Positions 47,049 to 53,982 of a stretch of DNA of 64,000 nt are shown one piece after another. Each line of letters starts with the position of its first letter. Within the stretch, counting starts at the first letter, position 1. The DNA lies in the NCBI GenBank assembly GCA_943908405.1, contig CALTTE010000003.1, forward strand, positions 8,249-72,248, written 5' to 3'. The translations under genes were made by a program, and so were the position numbers. Source of the DNA: an uncultured Moraxella sp. (GTDB taxonomy: Bacteria > Pseudomonadota > Gammaproteobacteria > Pseudomonadales > Moraxellaceae). The notes beneath the pieces were generated by a model. It searched no databases. It was given only the letters and a program-made list of their open reading frames with translations, and was not told where the DNA came from.

Positions 47049-48407
47049 ATGAAGTTGGTCGCCTTTGGGGTCAATCATAAAACCGCACCAGTGGCTTTGC
47101 GTGAGCGGTTGGCGTTTGCCGATGATTTGCCCAATGCCTTAGCAGAGCTTAAACAAATCACCGCAGGGGCATTTATTTTGTCCACTTGCAATCGCAGTGA
47201 GATTTATGCCTATTTGCCCCAAAATGACCAAAATGACCAAAATGACACTGACGCTTTACCCCAAGACCAAGAATACCAAGACCAAGACGATAAGCTGGCT
47301 ATGCCGATACTTGTCGAGTGGCTTGGGCGGTTTAAGGGTATTTCTCCTAGCCAAATTCGTCCTTATAGCTATTGTTATGAATCCAATTTGGCACTCACGC
47401 ATTGGCTAAGGGTGGCGGTGGGCTTGGATTCAATGATTTTGGGCGAGCCACAAATTTTGGGGCAATTAAGACAAGCGGTAGCAGCAGCCCAACAAGCAGG
47501 CACGCTTGCCCCTGAATTTGATTGGCTAACCCAGCGTGTATTTAAGGCGGCACGCATTGTCCGCCGTGATACGACACTGGGCAAACAGGCGGTAACTTTG
47601 GGCTTTGCGACCGCCAAGCTTGTAACACAGATTTTTGACAAACCCAGCGACACCACATTATTGGTGGTGGCAGCAGGCGAGATGAATCGGCTGGTTGCCC
47701 AAAATGTCGCCGATTTGGGCATAAAAACCATCATTATTTGTAACAGAAACCCACAGCGTGCCCAAGCATTAGCCAATGAGCTGATGGCAGGTCAATCAAA
47801 TAGGCAAGTTATTTGTGTTGATTTTGATAAGCTTTCTTGGGCACTGACCCAAGCGGATATTATCTCCAGCTGTAGTGGCAGTATGCACACACTCATTGAT
47901 AAAGCAATGGCAAAGCACGCCATCAAAGCCCGCAAATACCGCCCAATGCTGATGGTGGATTTGGCTGTGCCGCGAGACATCGCCCCTGAGGTGGGCAAAA
48001 TTGACGGCGTGTATTTGTACTCCATCGATGATTTGGGGCAGGTGATTGCTGGCAATCTGGCACAGCGTAAACAAGCAGCGATAGAGGCTGAGCTGTTGGT
48101 AGGACAGCTTGCCAGTCGCATAGAGACGGAACGCCACATCAAAGCAATCGGTAGCACCATCAGTGCCTATCACCAGCTCTTGGCGCAGCAGAAAAACGCC
48201 CTACTCACCACCGCCCACCACCGCTTAGCAAAGGGCGACAACCCAAAAGAGGTGCTAGATAAATTTGCCCACCAATTAACCCAAACGCTTATCCACCCAT
48301 CGCTCAAAGCCTTGCGTTTTTCTGCCAATGCACTAGATGAAGAAACTCTTGATAAGCTCAATGACGAGCTATTGGGGGCGTATCGTCATTCAATCCCAAA
48401 AAAATAA
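47049..48407 (+). CDS. hemA: Glutamyl-tRNA reductase
   Basis: First enzyme of the C5 pathway to haem: reduces glutamyl-tRNA to glutamate-1-semialdehyde with NADPH. About 452 aa from the ATG at 47049 (MKLVAFGVNHKTAP); the GTG at 47040 is less likely. The catalytic Cys47 is in LSTCNRSE, His and substrate residues in GLDSMILGEPQILGQ, and the NADP-binding domain and C-terminal dimerisation helices follow. A hydrophilic loop between the catalytic segments holds a 9-bp repeat (AAAATGACC, three copies at about 47219-47245, encoding QND repeats). It is divergent from the TPR-lolB-ispE cluster, a conserved arrangement. Confidence 0.97.
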   Translation: MKLVAFGVNHKTAPVALRERLAFADDLPNALAELKQITAGAFILSTCNRSEIYAYLPQNDQNDQNDTDALPQDQEYQDQDDKLAMPILVEWLGRFKGISPSQIRPYSYCYESNLALTHWLRVAVGLDSMILGEPQILGQLRQAVAAAQQAGTLAPEFDWLTQRVFKAARIVRRDTTLGKQAVTLGFATAKLVTQIFDKPSDTTLLVVAAGEMNRLVAQNVADLGIKTIIICNRNPQRAQALANELMAGQSNRQVICVDFDKLSWALTQADIISSCSGSMHTLIDKAMAKHAIKARKYRPMLMVDLAVPRDIAPEVGKIDGVYLYSIDDLGQVIAGNLAQRKQAAIEAELLVGQLASRIETERHIKAIGSTISAYHQLLAQQKNALLTTAHHRLAKGDNPKEVLDKFAHQLTQTLIHPSLKALRFSANALDEETLDKLNDELLGAYRHSIPKK

Positions 48408-48709
48408 CCGCCATTTATCAAAAACCGCTTGCAATCACCACAGATTTTGCTATGATAATGACATAACAGTACAGTAAATAGTTGGATAACAAAAAGTAAC
48501 AAAATAATTGAGTTTTTTCTTGACAGTTATTTTTTGCTTTGCTATTATCTCATCAATGGTTAAATAGATGTTGCTATCGCTTGATGTTTGGGGTAAGAGT
48601 AACAAGATTTATCCAATAGACTGGCAAGTCGTATAGCCAGCCATAAGCTGTATCATCAGATGGTTAGACAACTAACCTTTAACATAGTTTCCAAAATAGG
48701 AATGTAATT
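48408..48709. other. Intergenic and leader region of the surface-lipoprotein gene
   Basis: 302 bases containing the lipoprotein promoter (48520-48548) and a leader of about 155 bases before the ATG at 48710. No small gene is supported. The leader includes several short inverted repeats around 48600-48660 (for example CTGGCAAGTCGTATAGCCAG) that could fold. Confidence 0.55.
48520..48548 (+). promoter_or_regulatory. Sigma-70 promoter of the surface-lipoprotein cluster
   Basis: Consensus TTGACA (48520-48525), a 17-base spacer and TATTAT (48543-48548). One of the strongest promoter matches in the window. I see no Fur-box-like palindrome over it, so iron control is not supported here. Confidence 0.8.
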
Positions 48710-50503
48710 ATGAAACTAAATAAATTGACCTCCGCGGTATCCATTAGCTTGGCTGCACTTGCATTAACAGCTTGTGGTAGTGATAACAATACGTCTCAAA
48801 CGCCAAATATTCCAGCACCAGGTGCTCAGACACCAGATCCAGCACCAACACCAACACCAGATCCAGCACCAGCACCAACACCAGATCCATCACCAACACC
48901 AGACACTGGTGCACCAAATCAGCAAGGTCCTCCTGTGGCAAACAACCCAAACGCTGAGATTAAAAAAGAGAACCCTGTTGCCCCTTCATACGACACATCA
49001 ATAGCCTCTACTAACGCTATGTTCAACTATGTGCGTGATGATAAGTCTAACTACGACCGTATCTCTAACCCAGCTAAAACTTCAGGCGTTTCTTTGAACA
49101 GTGCCGCAAGCATTCAAAACCCTTGGTTAAGTAACTTTACCCTTGCTACAGAAATCAATTACAATAACAATGGCAAATATACCGATAAAAGCGGTAGAAA
49201 ATTTGATGTTTGGGGTAAAAACTACCTAGGCGAATACGTTAATGCCAATAAAAATAAAGAAGAAGTGCAAGTTACGGCTAAGAGCTATACAACAACTGGT
49301 GTTGATGGAACAGTGACCCCCTATGATGTACCACAACCAGTGGATAATAGAATAACTATTCAAGAAGAAAATGTCAAAAACGTTTCTGTTAATTATATCG
49401 AACCATTTATGGTTGGTCTAATGACTGATAAATATGGCATTGCTGATAGTGCTAGAAAAGCTGGTAGAATTAATATTGACATAAATACTTCCAATCAGTT
49501 AACTGGAGTTTTCGATCAATTAGTACAGCGCCAAGACATTATACAACAATCTCCTAAGTTTGGCTTGATTGGTTACAAAAACGGCATTAGAGTTTTTGGT
49601 TTGGCAGAAGATGATGTAAATAACACAACAACAACCCAAGTTTTTGGTAAAAACTACAAAGCACTTGAGTCATCAAATACAGGTGCCCAAACATCACCCA
49701 ACAGTTATAGAGCGACTTATACCCCTGATGGTAAATTGGCTAATGTTGAGCTATTAAAGCTTGAAGATGTGCAATACGGTCGTTTGACTGCCAATGTTGA
49801 TGCCCTAGCTGCAAATCCTTTGCCTGATGTTGATGGAAAAAATACGCACATTTATCGTCCTTTCACTAATAAAGGTGAAGAAAAATCTGTAGACAACTAT
49901 TTTGCTCGTGGTACCAATCCAACATCAGCGGCGAATATGCTTCAAGTTAAAACAGCTAACCCAAATATGGTATTACAATACTTGGGACACGCTAGAACTT
50001 ACGGCTTGAACAAAGATGCTAGTACCAATAATATTACTCAAAGTACCGCAATTGGTAACAGAGTTGTTGAAAACTTTGGTGATTTTGTTGAAGCTAGATA
50101 CAATACAGCCACAGATTCTGTTAATGGTACTGTTTACAACTTTGTTAGAGAAACCTCGACCGCTGCTGGTTCAGCTGGTACTGAGTTTCAAAAAAATGAC
50201 TTGATTACTTTTGCGGGTAATGTAAAAGGTAATACTGTCTTTGGAACAGCCGTAGCCAAAGCGACTGTTAATGGGGTCAATCAGCAAGGTGATTTAAAAG
50301 CGTCGTTCTTTGGTAATAACGCTCAGGAACTAGCTGGTAACATCACCTCTACCACTCAGCAGGACGTGTACTCTAATACTAAGTGGGGTTCTGTGTTTGG
50401 TGCTCAAAGAACAATAGTAACACCACCAACTGTAACTGGTGGTAACGTGCAAGACGTTGACTTTATTATTCTTAATAACGGTAACACAACTGTTACTCCT
50501 TAA
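48710..50503 (+). CDS. TbpB-like surface lipoprotein, predicted Slam client
   Basis: 597-aa lipoprotein. Signal peptide with lipobox LTAC (Cys22), then a long anchor peptide made of Pro/Asp/Ala/Thr repeats (about 26-75, DPAPTPTP type). A large beta-rich body follows, without cysteines or membrane segments. Near the C-terminus ASFFGNNAQELAGNI (about 531-545) matches the FFGxxAxELxG signature of TbpB-type eight-stranded barrels, the domain by which Slam proteins recognise clients. The ligand is unknown; it is not an obvious full two-lobe TbpB, and no TonB receptor gene is adjacent. AAATAGGAATG precedes the start. A LolC/E permease and a Slam gene follow. Confidence 0.82.
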   Translation: MKLNKLTSAVSISLAALALTACGSDNNTSQTPNIPAPGAQTPDPAPTPTPDPAPAPTPDPSPTPDTGAPNQQGPPVANNPNAEIKKENPVAPSYDTSIASTNAMFNYVRDDKSNYDRISNPAKTSGVSLNSAASIQNPWLSNFTLATEINYNNNGKYTDKSGRKFDVWGKNYLGEYVNANKNKEEVQVTAKSYTTTGVDGTVTPYDVPQPVDNRITIQEENVKNVSVNYIEPFMVGLMTDKYGIADSARKAGRINIDINTSNQLTGVFDQLVQRQDIIQQSPKFGLIGYKNGIRVFGLAEDDVNNTTTTQVFGKNYKALESSNTGAQTSPNSYRATYTPDGKLANVELLKLEDVQYGRLTANVDALAANPLPDVDGKNTHIYRPFTNKGEEKSVDNYFARGTNPTSAANMLQVKTANPNMVLQYLGHARTYGLNKDASTNNITQSTAIGNRVVENFGDFVEARYNTATDSVNGTVYNFVRETSTAAGSAGTEFQKNDLITFAGNVKGNTVFGTAVAKATVNGVNQQGDLKASFFGNNAQELAGNITSTTQQDVYSNTKWGSVFGAQRTIVTPPTVTGGNVQDVDFIILNNGNTTVTP

Positions 50504-50516
50504 TATTTAAGGATAA

Positions 50517-50554
50517 TCAAAAAAAACCGCAACAGCTGTTGCGGTTTTTTTTGA
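50517..50554 (+). terminator. Terminator of the surface-lipoprotein gene
   Basis: A perfect 38-bp palindrome centred on AGCT: arms AAAAAACCGCAACAG and CTGTTGCGGTTTTTT plus flanking A/T pairs, ending in eight T's. Strong in both directions. It separates the lipoprotein from lolC, so the downstream genes need read-through or their own promoter. Confidence 0.95.
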
Positions 50555-50625
50555 ATTATTTTTATATTTGCTTTTTATATTTGCTTTATAATAGTAGTAA
50601 TTGATAACAATAAGCAAGGTATTTT

Positions 50626-51894
50626 ATGCGTTTTTTGCCTTTAACGGCACTGATTGCTACTCGCAATGTTAAAGCCAGTAGAAGTGGCTTTATTTCTTTT
50701 GTTGCTTGGATATCGGTATCAGGCTTGATGCTTGGCGTGGCGGCTTTGATTGTGGTGTTATCGGTGATGAATGGCTTTGAACAGGCGATGAAAGATAAGA
50801 TTTTGGGCGTGGTTCCGCATATACAAATAACAGCACCTTATATGATAGAGAATTGGCAACCCAAATTAAATGAGATAAAAAGTAGCCACAAGTCTATTGA
50901 AGCGGTTGTTCCTACCTTAAATACTCAAATAATGGTGATGAATAATAAAAGTGATACCACAAACAAGCCAGCTTATGTGTTGACACTTAACGGTATTGAG
51001 CCTGATTATGAGAAAAATATATCATTTTTGGCAAAAAATATTGAGCAAAACCAAGGAATGATTAAAGGTAGCTTGGATTCGCTAAGACAGCCCAATCGTA
51101 TTATCATTGGTGAAACACTAGCAAAAGCGTTGCGGGTAAATATCGGTGATGAATTGCCCATTATTTTGGTTAAATCCAATGACTCTCAAGTAGGCATAAC
51201 ACCAATTTCACACCGTTTGACAGTATCAGGTATTTTTAGATTGAGCCATCAAACTGAGCAATACATTGCCTTATCCAGTATTGATACGGTAGGGGAGATA
51301 TTGGATTTGTCATCTGGTGTGCAAGGGTTTAAGATTCGTTTAAAAGAGGTGTTTTTAGCACCAGCGATAGCAAAGGATTTGGCAGATAAAAATCCAGAAT
51401 TTTATGTGTATCAATGGATGCAAACACACGGTACGATTTATGAAACATTACAGTTACAACGCAATCTATCAGGGCTTTTATTGTTGTTGATTATTTTGGT
51501 GGCAACCTTTAATTTGGTATCGTCATTGGTGATGACCGTAACCGACAAACAAGCCGATATCGCCATTTTAAAAACAATGGGGGCAACGCCCAGTATGATA
51601 AAAGGTATTTTTGTTTGGCAAGGCTTGATGATTAGTGCGGTAGGGACAGCGATTGGCGTTGTGGTGGGTTTGTTGATAGCCAATAATATTGGCTGGTTAT
51701 CCAGTTGGGTGAACCATACTTTTGAACTTGATTTGTTTGATAATTACTTTGTTACCGAATTGCCAAGCAATATATACGCTAGCGATGTTTTTTTTATTGT
51801 GGTGGTATCAATAGCGATAGGCGTGTTAGCGACCTTGTATCCTGCACATCAAGCTGCCAAAATCGCCCCCGCCCAAGCGTTGCGTTATGAGTGA
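50626..51894 (+). CDS. lolC: Lipoprotein-releasing ABC transporter permease (LolC/LolE family)
   Basis: Inner-membrane permease of the LolCDE complex that releases outer-membrane lipoproteins to LolA. 422 aa. The N-terminus LTALIATRNVKASRSGFISF and first membrane helix with VVLSVMNGFEQAMKDKIL are family signatures. A periplasmic domain of about 220 residues follows, then three helices with the FtsX-like core VMTVTDKQADIAILKTMGA, ending AAKIAPAQALRYE. No lolD ATPase gene is adjacent, which is unusual; LolC, LolE and LolF types cannot be separated with certainty. It sits between a surface-lipoprotein gene and its probable Slam translocon. Confidence 0.9.
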   Translation: MRFLPLTALIATRNVKASRSGFISFVAWISVSGLMLGVAALIVVLSVMNGFEQAMKDKILGVVPHIQITAPYMIENWQPKLNEIKSSHKSIEAVVPTLNTQIMVMNNKSDTTNKPAYVLTLNGIEPDYEKNISFLAKNIEQNQGMIKGSLDSLRQPNRIIIGETLAKALRVNIGDELPIILVKSNDSQVGITPISHRLTVSGIFRLSHQTEQYIALSSIDTVGEILDLSSGVQGFKIRLKEVFLAPAIAKDLADKNPEFYVYQWMQTHGTIYETLQLQRNLSGLLLLLIILVATFNLVSSLVMTVTDKQADIAILKTMGATPSMIKGIFVWQGLMISAVGTAIGVVVGLLIANNIGWLSSWVNHTFELDLFDNYFVTELPSNIYASDVFFIVVVSIAIGVLATLYPAHQAAKIAPAQALRYE

Positions 51895-52034
51895 GTAATT
51901 TGGATTATCTGTGTTGAATCTTGCTTGCTTGCTCTAGCTGAGTTGATATTGAACTTTTGGATTTTTTTAAAAACATGATTGGGCTCGTTTTAATTTGTGC
52001 TACAATAGCAACATAGTTAAGTTAGAGTATTTGT

Positions 52035-53663
52035 ATGCAAAATATTTATATAAGCAAAAGCCGTGCAATGAAAAGTTATCAATTGTTTTATTCAGTGTTT
52101 TTGCCATTGATGTCGTTGTCGCTATCTGTAACCAATGCTTATGCCAATGAAACCGTTAATACGGCTATATTAACCCAAGCGGATAATGAACAAGCCTTGA
52201 TTAGCCCTGAAAAAAAAGTTGCTGAAAAGTTAGAGCAAGAAGCAACCATTTTGCAAGCCGATAAATCCCTACAACAACAAGCGTCCGAAAATCTTAGCAA
52301 TGATATTGTCAGTGCTGATGTTGCCAATGTGCCTGACGTTAATCGCCCTGTGGTCATAGGGGCGGATTGGAGTACTGAGCAAATTTATGCGTATTTGCAA
52401 GACAATCCAGTGGCATTTGAGCGGTTACTGTTACAATCAATTATCAGCTCCAACACCGAAGCATTAAAGGCGTTGTTGCCTGCTTATGACCAATATCCAG
52501 CCAAAGACCCATCGGTAATTGATTGGGGTAATGCACTCATTGCCCTAGAAGAAGGCAGGTTAAAAGATGCGGTGGCTTTGTACCGTAAAATCAATGCTGC
52601 TTTGCCTGAGGTGCGGTTGGCTCACTTGCAATTAGCCTTTGCTTTATATCAAGCTCGCCAGTTTGATGCGGCAAAAAATGAGCTACAAAAGCTATTGCGT
52701 GATGACGTTTCAGACAGCGAAAAACAGCAGCTGACCCAGTATATTGATGCCATTAACCGCTTGGATAAATGGGATTATACCGCCAATGTGTCTTTTACTA
52801 GCAATGATAATTTGGATAATGCCCCCCCAGTTGGCACAAAAATTGACAATGGCAACAGTTCTTTGAGTTATACCACCCCCCATCAATCAGGAATGGGCTT
52901 TAATTATGTTTTTGGGGCCAATAAAAAATGGACTTATGATACAGGCTTATTTACCGCTTTGAGTGTTGATTTGGGTGGGACTTATTATTGGGATAACAAA
53001 AAATATAATGATTTGTATACCTCTGCCAGTGTTGGTATCGGTTATCAAACGGCAACCACCGAGATACAGATTGCCCCAAATATCGCTCGCAGTTGGTATG
53101 CTGGCGGTAGCTCAAGCCCATCAAATACAGGCACAATCAAACCTTATACCTTATCTAAGGGTGTGCGTTTGTCGTTGTCTAAATGGTTGGACGCCAAGTT
53201 AATGTATCAACATTCTAGCCAATACACCGATTTAACTTACGAAAAACCTTACCAAAAAAACAACGGCAAAACCTATGCAACAAGCAATGGCTTTTTTTAT
53301 GCCCCTGACGCTCAGCGGTATTATACGCTTTATTGGAATGTTTCAAAAAAACAAGGAACTAGCCCTGCAGAGTCTTATTTGCGTAATGGTTTAAATTTTG
53401 GTTGGAAAAATACTTGGGATAAAGGCTTTAGCACGCTTGCCACCCTTGGCGTTGCCAACAAGCAATATGCAGGGGTTAATTATACCAATATCAAGCGTGA
53501 TAATAATGAGTATAATTTTGGGCTTGGTCTTTGGAAGCGTGATTTTAGCTGGTATGGGCTAACCCCAAGGCTCAATCTTAGTCTCAAAAAAATAACCAGT
53601 AACAGCCCCTTTGAAGAGCTATCCGATGTTGATGCAACCGTAACGTTGGAGCGGACATTTTGA
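52035..53663 (+). CDS. Surface lipoprotein assembly modifier (Slam, TPR + DUF560 barrel)
   Basis: Outer-membrane translocon that displays lipoproteins on the cell surface. 542 aa. Signal peptide to about residue 38 (NAYANE), a linker, then a periplasmic TPR-like region (about 105-245, NALIALEEGRLKDAVALYRK and AHLQLAFALYQARQFDAAK). From YTANVSFTSNDNLDNAPPVG a 14-stranded DUF560-type barrel runs to the final Phe (ATVTLERTF), the usual outer-membrane terminal residue. Alternating Tyr/Trp/Gly strands fit a barrel. A run of seven C's at 52822-52828 lies in the NAPPVG codons. The nearby TbpB-like lipoprotein is the obvious client. Confidence 0.88.
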   Translation: MQNIYISKSRAMKSYQLFYSVFLPLMSLSLSVTNAYANETVNTAILTQADNEQALISPEKKVAEKLEQEATILQADKSLQQQASENLSNDIVSADVANVPDVNRPVVIGADWSTEQIYAYLQDNPVAFERLLLQSIISSNTEALKALLPAYDQYPAKDPSVIDWGNALIALEEGRLKDAVALYRKINAALPEVRLAHLQLAFALYQARQFDAAKNELQKLLRDDVSDSEKQQLTQYIDAINRLDKWDYTANVSFTSNDNLDNAPPVGTKIDNGNSSLSYTTPHQSGMGFNYVFGANKKWTYDTGLFTALSVDLGGTYYWDNKKYNDLYTSASVGIGYQTATTEIQIAPNIARSWYAGGSSSPSNTGTIKPYTLSKGVRLSLSKWLDAKLMYQHSSQYTDLTYEKPYQKNNGKTYATSNGFFYAPDAQRYYTLYWNVSKKQGTSPAESYLRNGLNFGWKNTWDKGFSTLATLGVANKQYAGVNYTNIKRDNNEYNFGLGLWKRDFSWYGLTPRLNLSLKKITSNSPFEELSDVDATVTLERTF

Positions 53664-53762
53664 TGGTGATAGATGGTGCTTATTTTAAGCTTAATGGTGT
53701 ATTTATTTTAAGCTTAGATAGTTATCAATGTAAAAAATAGTTAAAAAATATAAGTTAATAAG

Positions 53763-53817
53763 CCGTGCCAAGCAATTTTTGTTGCTTGGCGTTTTTGTTG
53801 CTTGGCGTGGTTTTTTT
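53763..53817 (+). terminator. Slam terminator with a duplicated 3' arm
   Basis: One 5' arm GCCAAGCAA (53767-53775) can pair with either of two identical 3' arms TTGCTTGGC (53782-53790 and 53798-53806). The second pairing extends outward to CC/GG (53763-64 with 53809-10) and is followed directly by seven T's. It probably arose by a 16-bp tandem duplication of the distal arm. Confidence 0.85.
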
Positions 53818-53926
53818 GGTGTGATTTTTTGTAAAATGGGCTAAACAACATACAACATAAATAACATAAGTAGTATAAGTAACATAAGGGAGCATTGGGC
53901 AATATTGGCGTTGGGCAATATTGACT

Positions 53927-53955
53927 TTGTCAAAGCCAGAAAATTAGCTTATAAT
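53927..53955 (+). promoter_or_regulatory. Promoter of ileS-lspA
   Basis: TTGTCA (53927-53932), a 17-base spacer, TATAAT (53950-53955). Transcription would start near 53962. This lies inside the longest open frame and fixes the ileS start at the later ATG 53983. Confidence 0.8.
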
Positions 53956-53982
53956 AGGGATTTATTTGACCATTGGGCGATT

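Noticed and set aside
48520..48660. Fur box upstream of the TbpB-like lipoprotein gene
   Set aside because: Expected by analogy with transferrin receptors, but no GATAAT-type palindrome is present over or near the promoter.
53905..53982. Upstream start for ileS
   Set aside because: A good -35/-10 promoter lies inside this stretch, so it cannot be translated from that transcript; family alignment begins at the later ATG.
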